From Pyrenophora tritici-repentis (taxonomy: Eukaryota; Ascomycota; Dothideomycetes; Pleosporales; Pleosporaceae): 64,000 nucleotides of DNA. Shown here one piece after another: positions 41,747-52,300 of the stretch (position 1 is the stretch's first letter; each line of letters starts with the position of its first letter). The stretch spans positions 310,001-374,000 of the forward strand of contig NC_089397.1 of NCBI RefSeq assembly GCF_003171515.1. Direction: 5' to 3'. The translations under genes were made by a program, and so were the position numbers. The notes under the pieces were generated by a model, which was not told the DNA's origin, searched no databases, and worked only from the letters and a program-made list of their open reading frames with translations.

Positions 41747-42411
41747 ATGGAGCTCGACAAGGACAATGCGAACCCCACCATCCTAAACCCATCCGATCTG
41801 CCATCGCGCCGCAGCGACTCGACGGCCAAGCGGCGGGACGACGGCGGCACAGGCCTTTTCGAAGACCTGATACCGCGCTACAGCCACCTCCTCGACGACG
41901 CGCCCGTTTCAGCGACCGACTCGGACGACGATGACGATGATTGCGCACCCGAGGCCATTGACGAACAGGAAGTCTACGGTGCGTACCGCCTACGGCACCT
42001 GCCCTTTTGCTTGCCTGACGCTGGCTGACCCCGCGCATGATAGACCTCATTTCCACAATCTGCGACCCGGAGCACCCGCTGTCGCTCGGCTCGCTCTCAG
42101 TCGTCAATCTTCCCGATATTCATATCCTGCCGCCCTCGTCACCGCATTCCAACATCAGCACCGTCGTCGTTGAGATCACTCCGACCATCACGCATTGCTC
42201 ACTGGCCACCGTCATTGGCCTGGGTGTGCGCGTCAGGCTCGAGCAAGCCCTCCCCCCGCGCTTTCGCGTCGATGTCCGCATAAAGAAGGGCACTCACAGC
42301 ACAGACGAGCAGGTCAACAAACAGCTGGGGGACAAGGAGAGGGTCGCTGCTGCCTTGGAAAACGGTACGCTCATGGGCGTGCTGAAGAAGATGCTCGTCA
42401 CGTGCGAATAA
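41747..42411 (+). CDS. CIA2: Cytosolic iron-sulfur assembly targeting factor CIA2 (MIP18/FAM96 family)
   Basis: Component of the CIA targeting complex (with Cia1 and Met18/MMS19) that hands Fe-S clusters to cytosolic and nuclear apoproteins. Predicted join 41747-41978, 42044-42411 (199 aa). An acidic disordered N-terminus with a run of Asp precedes the FeS_assembly_P (DUF59) domain: DLISTICDPEHPLSLGSLSVV, the conserved reactive-Cys region ITPTITHCSLATVIGLGVRVRL, LPPRFRVDVRIKKGTHSTDE and NKQLGDKERVAAALENG near the end. The intron (GTGCGT donor, GCTGAC branch, GATAG acceptor) restores the GAC codon of DLI. The start lies in a good Kozak context (CCACCATGG). Length is usual for the fungal family. 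Confidence 0.93.
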
Positions 42412-44030
42412 GTAGAGTTTCCAAGTTTCACTGCATTACAGCACCTTGGGACTCCCCCCATGCTACCTACACATGGCCATGTGGCAGAAGACCGGGCTGT
42501 GCAAAACACTGAATCCTCGATATCGGCATTGTCAGCAATTGCCCTGACTCCTATCATGCGACATGTACTCCGTATCCGGGGCGCCACACCCGTAGGATGA
42601 CTTTGTCTCCACTCGTATTCTTCGTATTCTGCATATGCGAAAAGCCGCATAGAGAGTCATAGCCACCGCCCTTTACTTACCCCTTTGGAAAGCAATGCCC
42701 TGCCACCGGCTTATGTGCACATACGTACACACACACTTTTGACATGCTTCCATTGTCAGTGACATTCCAAGACCCTGTATTTTGTGGAAACAAGTTCTGG
42801 GCAAAACCCGCTTGCTCCACGCTCCACCGTTCCAAACATGGGTGCAAGGGGAATAACGGTGTAGCAGTCCTGGTAATTTAGCCGCGAGGGGGACCACACG
42901 GGCGGGTGATGGGCGAGGAGAAACGTAGCCGAGTAAATCAGGAATTAAAACTTGAATCAGTTACTTCCATCCAAGACTCTTAGTGGCTTATCTTGGAATC
43001 CTGTTTTACTAGATTTTCTACTTTCACATGTCAATCGACACAGCTGAGCATTATCAGAAAGTACTCCTGCATTTGTGTATTGTCCAATGAATCATTTATG
43101 GACCTGGCCTCAACTTGAAAGTGCCAATCTCGCGTCTGCAAGCATGCATGTTTCTACGGAAGAAAATTTCCGGGGGGGATAAACATACGAGCGGGTAATA
43201 GTAAAATAGCAAGACAGTTGACCTGCCTAGCACAGATGATACTGTGCACTTGTCAGTCGTAAAGGGACCCTGAGTTTGCGTCAAGTCCAATTTCTGCATC
43301 GTTCCTTCCTTTCTCATATCAATCCCAAACCCCCCTCCCTCTTCTACATCGTTCCTTCCTCTTTCCAACGAGGTCCTATTTCTCCCTCGTCTGGCTCTTA
43401 GTATTTCCATCACATCCGCTATATTTGCTCAGACCTCTTTTCTTTCTCCGGCGTGTCTTGGTCGGGTTGTTTTCTCTCTCTTCCTTGAATCCCTAGCCAT
43501 ATGTCGAGACAGCCTAAGCAAACGAGTCTCGTGGTCGGTCACGCAAGGAGAAAGACGAGTAGCGAGAACTTTGCTATGTTGACGAAGTGAAGGGTGGGCA
43601 TGACGAGTATGCATGAGCAGTAGAAAGTGATGAATGATGGTGGGCGTGAAAACCACATGCTGGGCTGTCATGGTGTCGTCATTGTGCTAGCTCTGAGCAG
43701 CCGCTCTTTCCTTGCGTCCGACAGCTGAACCGGGCTGGTTGGTGTAGTGATGTACTCGGTGCGTGGTCGGGCATGAACAGACCATATTGATCTAAGATGT
43801 CGTACAAGTGGTGTCTATGTAATAGCACACCTCCGGTTTACGATTTGTTATCAAACATGAATTACTAACGCGACAATTTCCTGCGCAGAGTAAAAAACTG
43901 GCCAGTCACTACTAGAGCATTCTTTGACCCCCCTACCACACCAGCCCATCGTTCCTTCCTCCACTAGCACTACACCTTCCTCAAATTTACAACACAACAA
44001 CTACCGGCCGTCAACCCCTTCCTTCCTAGC
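42412..44030. other. Intergenic region, no gene seen
   Basis: About 1.6 kb between CIA2 and the small membrane protein gene. Contains T- and C-rich stretches and short unsupported frames. The last 130 bases are C/A-rich, typical of a fungal 5' leader. Confidence 0.5.
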
Positions 44031-44496
44031 ATGTCTCGACCCAACTTCCAAAACTCCGGGACTGTGGTTCTATGCGCCTTCATTTACCTCGGCATCACAG
44101 TGGTGATGCCAGGACTCATAGTCGCTCTCCTCCAAGGCTTCTTCTTCGGGTTTCTAATGAGCATGGTAATGGCTACATGGGCCCTGCGAGGCAACATCAC
44201 CACCACCGCTATACTCCAAGCACGAGAGGAGCGGATAAAGGCGTGGCAAGATAGTGTTATGTTAAGTGGTCAGTGGACGCTAAGAGAACGCATGCAATGA
44301 TGCAGTACTTCAGGAGCGTAGAAAAGCATGGCGAAATAGTGTCATGTTGAGCGGTGGGTGGAGTAGTCCTTCGTCTTTGCTTGGTGACACAGATAAGATG
44401 GTAGAGCTGGGAAAGGTAGAGAAGGCAAACAAAGACGGGAAGGCGATTTGGAAGAGGTTTTCAGCCAGGTTTAGGCCAAAAATGAGGCTGATGTAG
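44031..44496 (+). CDS. Small membrane protein with duplicated KAW-SVMLS motif
   Basis: Predicted join 44031-44268, 44306-44496 (142 aa). A hydrophobic region of about 45 residues forms two likely membrane helices (VVLCAFIYLGITVVMPGLIV and GFFFGFLMSMVMATWAL). A soluble tail carries a repeated motif, AREERIKAWQDSVMLS in exon 1 and QERRKAWRNSVMLSGGW in exon 2, so the 37-nt intron (GTCAGT...GCAG) falls between the two units. The tail ends in a basic KAIWKRFSARFRPKMR stretch. Without splicing the frame ends at 44300 (89 aa). No family recognised; topology suggests a small organelle or plasma-membrane protein with a basic cytosolic tail. Confidence 0.65.
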
Positions 44497-44987
44497 GCAG
44501 GGAAGAGGGAAACGGCTGAGGAGGTTTTTGATGGGCCGGAGTTGGTAGAGTAGGACAGCGAGTAGGACAGCGAGTAGGGGGGCGTATAGATTATGATGTT
44601 TTAGAGTATGGCGTATCAAGTCGTATATGATTCATGTGAACCCAAGCAGGAGCGAATGCCCTAAAGACATCAAGCCTCATCGTCTCATGAAACCTGGGCA
44701 GCGTACGTGAACATGACAAGCAACAAGGCACGACAGCATAACGCCAGAGTAATATTTGAGAGAAACCATAGCTTCACTCTCACTCCCATGGGTATAAATC
44801 CTAGAAGACATGACTGATTCCTTAAACCTCAAACCAGCAGTCATCTCTCCCGCCGGCAATCCAGCTCTCGTGCAGCCATGGGCTTTTGTTGGTGCCCTGC
44901 CTTCCCCATCACACCCCGCCCTCGTCCGCGCGTCTGAGAAGCCGCTATTCCACGGCGCATTGTCATAACCCAAATCCCGCCAATTCC
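44497..44987. other. Convergent intergenic region
   Basis: 3' flanks of the small membrane protein gene and of LSM2, about 490 bases. Includes a short tandem GGACAGCGAGTA duplication near 44552-44575. No gene supported. Confidence 0.5.
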
Positions 44988-45469
44988 TCATTTCGCCTTA
45001 TTCTTCGCCGCCTCAGCCTCTCTCCTCGTCGCATCCTCGAGCAACGCAGTGTCCACGGCGCCAGAAGGGAGGTGTACGTATCGAACGACGGATCCGCGAA
45101 TGAACATGTCTTTAGTCGAGCACTGCCATTCATTCTATTAGCCCAAATATCCCAGCAATCCATCCTTACCCTTCAGTCGCATCTCTGCAGCAGAAAATGT
45201 TCCGAAAACACACGATAGCGTGATTGACAGCGTCAAACGTACCAAATGCGGCCACCTCAACTCATCCACCGCCTCAGCATTATCCAGCTTAATGTTGAGA
45301 TACTGATCCACACTCTTCAGCGTGCCGCGGATTTGCACTTCGTTCTTGAGTTCGACGGTGATTTCGTGCTCGACGAGCGTTTTGAAGAAGCTGTTTTGGT
45401 CGGCTTGGTTAGCGCGTGCGCGCGTGCGTGGTGCGGGGGGCATTGGCGCATGTACCTGAAGAAGAGCAT
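44988..45469 (-). CDS. LSM2: U6 snRNA-associated Sm-like protein LSm2
   Basis: Subunit of the LSm1-7 (cytoplasmic mRNA decay) and LSm2-8 (nuclear U6 snRNP) rings. Predicted complement(join(44988..45122, 45243..45390, 45456..45469)), 98 aa. The first exon is only 14 nt (MLFF plus two bases) and splices to SFFKTLVEHEITVELKNEVQ; Sm1 continues through IRGTLKSVDQYLNIKLDN. The second intron, about 120 nt, joins PHL to CSTKDMFIRGSVVRYVHL (Sm2), and the tail reads LLEDATRREAEAAKNKAK. Length and every conserved block match LSm2 orthologues. Other apparent starts in this interval lie in intron 1 and would yield a false N-terminus rich in Arg and Ala. Confidence 0.95.
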
Positions 45470-45922
45470 GGTTTTGAGCGAGGATAGCTTTTTTCAGATA
45501 TATACTAAGGAATGGGTTCGTGGTGTTGTGATATGGGCGGCGTTGCAAAAGATTCAGGTGAGTCTGGTCGCGACTTGGTATGTTCAGAAGTGACGAGGTT
45601 GCGCATGGTCCATGTGGGGTTGGCCGCGCGAGTGAGGGCGGCGGCGGCATAGGTATCCGCCGCCGCCTCATCAAGACAGACACTTGCTTTCAATCACTTG
45701 AATACTTCTCATCACATAACAACTGTTCTAGACCCGAAATGAGGACATCAGATAGATTTGTGATCGACACTATCCTCATACGCTGTACAAAAGAAAGTTT
45801 GTCATGTGGTATCAACTACGCATCGTCCAGTATCGCGCCAGTCCAGTCTAGTCCACCCAGTACCAAAATTGTCCATCCCATCCAGAACACCTATATCTCA
45901 TAAATATCCACAAATCCCCTCA
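45470..45922. other. Spacer between LSM2 and methyltransferase-like gene
   Basis: About 450 bases holding the LSM2 promoter and the 3' flank of the next gene on the same strand. No separate gene seen. Confidence 0.5.
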
Positions 45923-48601
45923 TTACTTCCTAGCCCAGCCAGTCAAAGTGCGCCATCCTGCATTGCTCTGTGAACCCTCCTCGAACACGTTGATGACTCC
46001 TTCCAGTAGCTTCTCCTCGTCCTTGCCCATCTCCATCTGCAATCTCAACATCCACCTCTCCCATGCCCAACTGCCGACAATACCTGTCATCATCGCTGCA
46101 TCTACAGTGGTTCCGAAAACTGGCGCATCCTCAAGTTCAATCTCGCCGTTTTCGGCGATCCGTCTCTCTTGGTACTTTGGTCCGGCACCGACAGCGAGTG
46201 TTTCGCGCCAGTTGGCTGCTGTCCTGCCCATGGGCAAGAGCATCCAAGCCCTTTGCACTTCCTTGAATCCTGCTTTGGATACACGAGGGAGGAATGTCTT
46301 GGTAGGTTGGGCATCATATCCCCGTGTCTTGAGGTTGAATCCGAACTCGACACCCATGGCTTGAGCGTTGCGACCAGCATGGACGACATCAGCATCCATC
46401 AAGGAAAAGTCCAAGATGCCACCAGGCCTGAGGCAGCGGTAGCACTCTTTCAAGCAGAGGTCATACTCGTCCGATGACTTCCCTACGGGCTTGCTTGTCT
46501 TGAGAAGCTCATAGAGCGTGCGCGCCGAGACGACGTCGAAGTGACCCGAGGGGAAGGGCAAAGTCCACAGGTTGGGCACAGTGAGGTGCTTGTGGTTGTC
46601 TGGACCTGCAACATTGGACGACATGTTGTTACCAGCAGTGTACACTGTGGTTACTGTGGCGTATGGGTAGTCGTACGCAACATCCCACGCCCAATCGTTT
46701 GTAGCAACACCACCTACATCGAGAATACGTGGCGCACTCGCGCGCGTAATGCATCGCACAGCCGGCTTGCTCAGTAGTTTCCCGCCATTGAGTTGCTTCT
46801 GTGCTTGCAGGACCCAATGAATAGGTAGCATCTGATCAAGTGCCTGACGCTCCATCTGTGCACGTGCGATCCTCTCCTTCAACACAGTCGGATCATTGAC
46901 GAAGAACTCGGACACGGGGCGTGGTGGCGCTGGACGATCTGGCTGGCTAAGCTCAAACTTGCCGAGGAGCTGGTCGCGGTGGGCCAAAGGGCTGCAGCGG
47001 CGCTGTACATGCAGAGCCTCGGCGCGGGTCTGGCGGTGGATGAAGGTGTCCTTCTTTTGGCATCGAGAGCGGAGGTACTCGAGGCCTTGCACATAGGTCA
47101 GAACGGGCTTATCAGCCGACTCTTCTACTGGCGTCTTGACAGGCTCATCGGCGAACTTGACAGACTTCTTGACGATTGTCTTCTCGATGGAATTGTCACG
47201 GCTGTGAGTTCCGCTGGAGAGAGTGGGTGAGCTCATGTCGTTCATGTCTCGAAGCGCAGCTTGCAATTCGTCCTGCTCCTCCAACCATCGACCAGTCATC
47301 TCGAGATTAGCAGAAGAAGTCTTCTGGAGCTCTGCGATATAGTTTTCGTTGTATTGGAAGATGGTGTTGCTGGGGTTGATCTCCTTGATCTCTACATTCT
47401 CATCAGTGGGACTGAGAATTACTGGCCGGGAGGTGGGCAATGGTTCGTCGTAGCCGTCGAGAGTAGATCCGGCCAAAGTGGAGTTGCGTCGTGGAAGAGC
47501 TGGCACAGCTGGCCTTGGATGGGGAGAAGTGTTCCTTCGGTTCTCCCTCTCCCATGGCAGGTTGTAAAATTTCTCAGCAGTGGAAGTATTTGGGATCGAC
47601 TCTTGTCGCTTCGGGATACTCCATGTGTGGCGAGCGTTTGCCTGGAGCGAGGAGAAGAAGCCACCTGGCGATGGAACTGAGAGGGCAGAAATGGGTGTAC
47701 TACCAGAGGACCCACGTCCGAATATTGTCGAAGGAATGCTCAGGCCAAGGCTAGGCCGAGAGACTTCCTGCATCTCGCCTCTAGGCTCAGCTGGTTGAAT
47801 TGGTTGGGGCACAGGCTCCTCGTACTGCTCTGTAGCTGGCGAGTTTCCCAGGTGTTGAAGTGTCTCCATGGCTTGCAGATCCAACTGCACGGGGCCCCAG
47901 GAGTCGAGGCTCGAGGATGAGTCGCGCCTCTGTTGTGAGATTGGGGTAGCCGGACAGCTGAGCTTGTCCATCTCTTCGGAAGTGAGGCTACCGTCCAGTG
48001 AAGGTGCAGCTGAGCGCTCTGGTACATGTAGGTTATGTGAATCAATCATCTCAAGGAAACGACGAGAAGGTGTCAATAGCAGTGAAGGGGTAACAGGCAT
48101 GGCCGAGTTTGCGCTCTTGAGCTTCTCAATTGTTGGCCATGCCGACGGCGATGGAATAACGATTGATGGGTAGCGTCTTTGCTTGGGCAGTGATGCAAGC
48201 TGTTTCTTGACTGATGCCGATGCGTGGAGAGGCACCTCGGCTTCATCGTCTGTAATATCGTAGAGCGAATCGAAGTCGCTTTCTGCACGACTCACCCGGT
48301 TTACTGGGGGGTATGTAGCCGAGTGAACAGGAAAGCGTGGCGACAGCTGCGGGGTCATGTCGAACAAGCGTGCCTTGGGTGTAGGGAAGTCGTCGACAAC
48401 ACTGACAGGCGAGGCAGGGTTCGGTAGGTATACTGAAGAGGTAGAATACCTAGCGGCGAAGTAGTATGTGGGGATAGAGGAGTCGTCGTCAGTGGCATTA
48501 AGTGCCTGGCTCTGGTCCAGCGGAGACAGGGCTTGATGAGAGTCGGCCATGTTGGCCAGGGTCGTGGGCTGGTATACTGCACGTCCAAGCATCTCTGGCA
48601 T
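45923..48601 (-). CDS. Large protein with C-terminal SAM-dependent methyltransferase-like domain
   Basis: Uninterrupted 892-codon gene. The first about 560 residues are low-complexity, Ser/Pro/Thr-rich, with short conserved-looking blocks (FPTPKARLFDMTPQLSPRFP, FQYNENYIAELQKTSSANLE, YVQGLEYLRSRCQKKDTFIH). The last third is a class I methyltransferase fold: motif I ILDVGGVATNDWAWDVA at about residue 634, then LWTLPFPSGHFDVVSARTLYELL and CLKECYRCLRPGGILDFSLMD. The GxGxG of motif I is reduced to DVGGVAT, so SAM binding is plausible but not certain. Methyltransferases fused to long disordered N-termini of this kind are common in Pezizomycotina and mostly uncharacterised. Start chosen at 48601; an ATG 17 codons later (MADSHQALSP) is an alternative. 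Confidence 0.85.
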   Translation of the reverse strand: MPEMLGRAVYQPTTLANMADSHQALSPLDQSQALNATDDDSSIPTYYFAARYSTSSVYLPNPASPVSVVDDFPTPKARLFDMTPQLSPRFPVHSATYPPVNRVSRAESDFDSLYDITDDEAEVPLHASASVKKQLASLPKQRRYPSIVIPSPSAWPTIEKLKSANSAMPVTPSLLLTPSRRFLEMIDSHNLHVPERSAAPSLDGSLTSEEMDKLSCPATPISQQRRDSSSSLDSWGPVQLDLQAMETLQHLGNSPATEQYEEPVPQPIQPAEPRGEMQEVSRPSLGLSIPSTIFGRGSSGSTPISALSVPSPGGFFSSLQANARHTWSIPKRQESIPNTSTAEKFYNLPWERENRRNTSPHPRPAVPALPRRNSTLAGSTLDGYDEPLPTSRPVILSPTDENVEIKEINPSNTIFQYNENYIAELQKTSSANLEMTGRWLEEQDELQAALRDMNDMSSPTLSSGTHSRDNSIEKTIVKKSVKFADEPVKTPVEESADKPVLTYVQGLEYLRSRCQKKDTFIHRQTRAEALHVQRRCSPLAHRDQLLGKFELSQPDRPAPPRPVSEFFVNDPTVLKERIARAQMERQALDQMLPIHWVLQAQKQLNGGKLLSKPAVRCITRASAPRILDVGGVATNDWAWDVAYDYPYATVTTVYTAGNNMSSNVAGPDNHKHLTVPNLWTLPFPSGHFDVVSARTLYELLKTSKPVGKSSDEYDLCLKECYRCLRPGGILDFSLMDADVVHAGRNAQAMGVEFGFNLKTRGYDAQPTKTFLPRVSKAGFKEVQRAWMLLPMGRTAANWRETLAVGAGPKYQERRIAENGEIELEDAPVFGTTVDAAMMTGIVGSWAWERWMLRLQMEMGKDEEKLLEGVINVFEEGSQSNAGWRTLTGWARK

Positions 48602-49762
48602 GTTGGTATATTGGGTGACGTGAGCACCGCCTCTTGCAAATATTACTAAAGATACTTATAAAATCCGAGTATGCGGGAGTGCGGCGAGGGTGGGATGGGT
48701 CCAAATACAGAAGTACCGGGGAGTGAATAGTAGCGATATTAAGATGGGCGACGACCCGGAAATGCGCTGGTCAACAGCTTACTGGTAAAAATGGAATTGC
48801 TTCCATCAACGAAGACTTGGGGCGAGAAAGGGGCTCGGAACGGGGCTAGAAGTGAATGGCAGAAGAGGTTGATGCGGCGCGGGCGCAAGAGCGAAATGAT
48901 ATATCGTGCGTAGACGCCTTCTGGTCGACTCACGGTGAGCTAGTGTTACTGTGGCATTCGTCCGAGCAACACTGCCAGCTGTCCGTCCACTCGCATATAG
49001 TGCCGAGTGTGGGTGCAGAGACGATAGCGGCTCAAGCACGGCCACGACATGGCAACGACTACGAGGAGGGTGTGATTGGCCGAGACGTGTTTATGGTGAA
49101 GAATGGTGGACAAGGTGTTTACTATGCGCTACATGCATTAGGGCTAGACGAGCGTTGCGCTGCACGGCGTGGTTGGGTCTTTGACTTGTAAGCGCCGGGC
49201 TGTGCTATTTGCAGCTTTCGTCTTGTGCACGTGTGCCCAATGACAAGGCTGTGTCGTCTTGTACAGCATACTCGCCCAATAGTGCCTCGTCGAAATTTCT
49301 TCTCGGTTGCGGGGCGGGACATAAAGATGGAGGGAGATGAAGATGAAGATGAAGATGAAGATGAAGATGAAGATGAAGATGAAGAGTGCTACGGGAGGCG
49401 GTGGCATGCCGTCATCCCGTGCCAGCCGATGAGTGAGATGGAGACAAGTGCCGATGATGAGATTTAGTGCAATTACCATGTTAAGGTATCAACATGGTGG
49501 TGCCATATTTGGGTACAATTGATTCGAAACCGATAGAAACAGATATACATGGATTGGGAAAGACTGCTCGAGATAGGCATGAAGATAGCGGGAGGTGAGG
49601 CACGCCAAGCTCACAGCGGGGCAGGCAATCGAGTGCGAGGGGCAGGCGTGACGCTGATGCCGTCAACACCAAAAAGTTATCGCGAGCTCCGTCACACAGC
49701 CAATTTCCATCCCTCACCGCTACCTCATCTCAATTCACCATTGGTGCCTTCCTCGATCTACC
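48602..49762. other. Divergent intergenic region (methyltransferase-like gene / RPE1)
   Basis: About 1.16 kb. Plus-strand frames at 48856-49191 and 49225-49467 have no motifs; the second merely reads through an AGATGA repeat (listed separately). The last 80 bases are C/A/T-rich leader sequence of RPE1. Confidence 0.5.
49335..49382. repeat. AGATGA hexanucleotide repeat (8 units)
   Basis: Eight tandem AGATGA units. In one frame they read as Asp-Glu repeats and on the other strand as Phe-Ile, which explains the apparent open frames here. Treated as a simple repeat. Confidence 0.85.
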
Positions 49763-50833
49763 ATGTCACCCCCCGCCATCATTGCGCCGTCGATTCTCTC
49801 GGCTGACTTCGGAGCGCTGGGCAAGGCCTGCTCCGATACAATCTCCCAAGGCGCCGACTGGCTTCATGTATGTCATGTATAGTCACAGATGGCCATGCCA
49901 GCCCGCGACTGACTCGGCCAGGTCGACATCATGGACGGCCACTTTGTGCCCAACATGACATTCGGCGCACCTGTCGTCACAAAGATCCGCTCCCACGTCG
50001 ACCGTCCCACTACTGCACATGGCAAGGGCACCTTTGACTGCCACATGATGATTGCTGAGCCCAAGAGGTGGGTGCGCGACTTCAAAAAGGCCGGCTGCGA
50101 CCTGTACTGCTTTCACTACGAAGCCGCCGTTTCTTCAACTGCTGCAGATTCGCCCAGCGCCAAATCGGACAAGCAGACGTCCCCACAGGACCTCATTCGC
50201 TTTATACACGCTGAGGGCATGCAGGCTGGCATTGCGATAAAACCAAGCACATCGGTGGATGTACTTTGGGATATCTTAGAGAACCCCAACAAGGAAGAAG
50301 TCCCTGATGTAAGTACATGTCTCCTGTACTACCATCACAATCAATCTCACAAACGCCTCGTACGCGCTATATAGTGCAAACACTGGCCCCAAAATGGTCC
50401 ATTCCGCCGAGCCTGGTAGGGCTGACCTGGCTGGGGCGTGGGCGGCACGCTGTGGCGGCGCTTAAGCATGTGGGCCTGCCATCCATCGTCAATCAGTCCC
50501 CTGCCTTGGCGTCGATTCATGCCTAGCAAATCACATGTGTTGAAGTACCACGACTGACTTCCCCAGATGGTACTAGTCATGACTGTTGAGCCTGGCTTCG
50601 GCGGCCAATCTTTCATGGCGTCCGAACTGCCCAAAGTTACAGCACTACGACAAAAGTACCCTGAACTGCACATCGAGGTCGATGGAGGCCTGGGTGAAAA
50701 GACAATAGATCAGGCTGCTGACGCTGGCGCCAATGTTATTGTTGCTGGTAGTGCTGTTTTCGGCGCCTCCGATCCTGGTCATGTGATTAAGAAGCTAAGG
50801 GAGGCTGTCGATAGTAGAAGGGGGAAGTTGTAG
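49763..50833 (+). CDS. RPE1: Ribulose-phosphate 3-epimerase
   Basis: Pentose-phosphate pathway enzyme interconverting ribulose-5-phosphate and xylulose-5-phosphate in the cytosol. Predicted join 49763-49867, 49922-50308, 50567-50833 (252 aa). Conserved blocks of the (beta/alpha)8 barrel are all present: [28 protein letters not shown] (catalytic Asp and metal ligands), [23 protein letters not shown] and [11 protein letters not shown] near the phosphate site. Intron 1 is 54 nt; intron 2 is 258 nt, several times longer than others in this window, but the flanking exons join without loss of conserved residues (EEVPD to MVLVMT). A short insert, [20 protein letters not shown], is typical of fungal enzymes. 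Confidence 0.95.
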
Positions 50834-51090
50834 AAGCACCATTGAACAGCACATCACAGCATTAGTATACAGAAACATTCAAGTGAGTCACCACATGAGA
50901 CTACAGAGGCTTCTTCAGCACGATAAGGAAGTAGAAACGCATCTTCATATAGTTGATTCGGAATTTGTAGCTTCTAGGGCTTTGTCACGATTCCATCCAC
51001 CTACACCATATCTTGTCACGAACCCAATCATCCTTTGCCAACACTTTCTACTAGACTCAAGCACAGAAGCAATTATATCCATAAGGATTC

Positions 51091-51511
51091 CTAAATCGCG
51101 TCAGTCGTCATTGCTTGTGAAAAACTAGCATCATCATGAACATACGGCGCAACTCGACTGCGATCAGTACAGTAGCATTCTTTGACTGTCTCTTCTGTTA
51201 TGCACACAAAGTTTTCCGGTGTAAACGGTGCTGGAACACCTGGGTCGATATCAGGCACCTGCTGATACATCTGGCCTCTGGGGAGTCTGAGTTAACTGAT
51301 TGTTTCAAGGTACTCAGAAGTTTTCGACGACAATCACTTACGACACCTGTTTGCATCCCCAGTTGGGATTGAGACTCGCGCAATATGCGTACTGACTTTC
51401 CAAGCAATCGGCAGCACGGCCTCGGATAGTCCAAGCATGCCCCAGTACATCGGAGGCTCGGGCCATTGCTATGGAAGCGAGGGAAAGCAGGACTTGGATT
51501 TTGAGCAACAT
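51091..51511 (-). CDS. Small secreted six-cysteine protein (effector-like)
   Basis: Predicted complement(join(51091..51277, 51342..51511)), 118 aa. The N-terminus is a classical signal peptide (MLLKIQVLLSLASIAMARA), cleaved probably after Ala19. The mature part of about 99 residues has six cysteines: three before the intron (AADC, YAYC, WGC) and three after (FVC, KECYC), enough for three disulfides. The 64-nt intron has a GTAAGT donor and CCCCAG acceptor; the phase-2 join gives QVSGQMYQQVPDIDPGVPAP. Longer unspliced frames on this strand are shadows. I do not recognise a family. Size, secretion signal, even cysteine number and the position next to a transposon island match fungal effector candidates, but no function can be read from the sequence and no toxic activity is implied. 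Confidence 0.7.
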
Positions 51512-52300
51512 AGTAAAGGTGGAAGAACAAAACGTCTAGAGTACTTGTGTGTGGGTAGGTGTCTGAGTGATTTTCGGTTTTAGACAAGGAATGATGCAGA
51601 AAATGTACAGGCTCCATGTCTTTGAGTACAAACATCGACTCTTACTTCGTAATAGTTACCTTATAGGCCAGCATGCGTCATCTGTATCAATACTCAGAGT
51701 TCCTCTCTGAAATTGGTGTATTCTGGTGCTTCAACTCTATCTTGATGCTTGCAGTGACATTACATTCCATGTAAGTCTTCAAATACCGCCGTCCGTGCCT
51801 ACTTCGTCATAGTTTCCTTACTGGTATGCTTCAGCACGGATCCTCTTCAACAATACTTATGATTTCTCTTCTTCGAGAATGGTGCATTCTGGTGGTCCAA
51901 CTCTGCGTTCGTGCTTGCGGTGACATTGCACTGGGTAAGCTTACGCTGTACGTCACCATCGGCGTCCCGTCTTCGGGAGTAAGCGTCTTATTGGCTCTTT
52001 TTTACCTCTTCGAGCCATTAAAGCATAAAACGTGTCTAAACAGCAATACTAGCGCAGCGGCATTGGCACAGAATATTCCGTGGAAGTCGCGTTGGCGGAT
52101 AGGTATTTTACAGTCAACAAGATATTTGTGGTTGTAGGCCCAAGTTTTTTTCAGCAAAGATTTCCATCTTTTGTATTACATACTAGCTGGGAAATTGTAT
52201 GCATGAAGATACTTAGCTTGAGCAGCCACTGTATGTACGTCGGAATCAGCGGAAGGTACCAGCGTGCCCAGCTTGCCCGGCGCCGAGAAGGTGCAGTGAA
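51512..52300. other. Intergenic region with a diverged tandem duplication
   Basis: About 790 bases between the secreted-protein gene and the transposon island. It contains two similar segments (listed separately). Frames here are short; one copy encodes a 34-codon ATG frame at 51674 (ending LMLAVTLHSM) that might be a relic of a membrane protein exon. Confidence 0.45.
51645..51945 (+). repeat. Diverged tandem duplication (two units of about 135 bp)
   Basis: Unit A (about 51650-51776) and unit B (about 51808-51941) share their order of blocks: ACTTCGT.ATAGTT.CCTTA at the left, TTCTGGTG.T.CAACTCT in the middle, and TGCTTGC.GTGACATT.CA followed by GTAAG at the right. Both read alike in one frame (VFWCFNSILMLAVTLHSM against AFWWSNSAFVLAVTLHWV), and both end at a potential GTAAG splice donor. 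The resemblance at DNA and protein level suggests duplicated exons of a lost or unrecognised gene. Confidence 0.5.

Noticed and set aside
45400..45683. N-terminal extension of LSM2 from upstream frames
   Set aside because: It lies in intron 1 and upstream; the MLFFSFFKTL start with a 14-nt exon matches the family.
49225..49467. Asp-Glu repeat protein frame
   Set aside because: Arises from the AGATGA repeat, with no conserved flank.
51198..51635. 145-codon minus-strand frame
   Set aside because: Shifted shadow of the spliced secreted-protein gene; that gene has a signal peptide and clean splice sites in the other frame.
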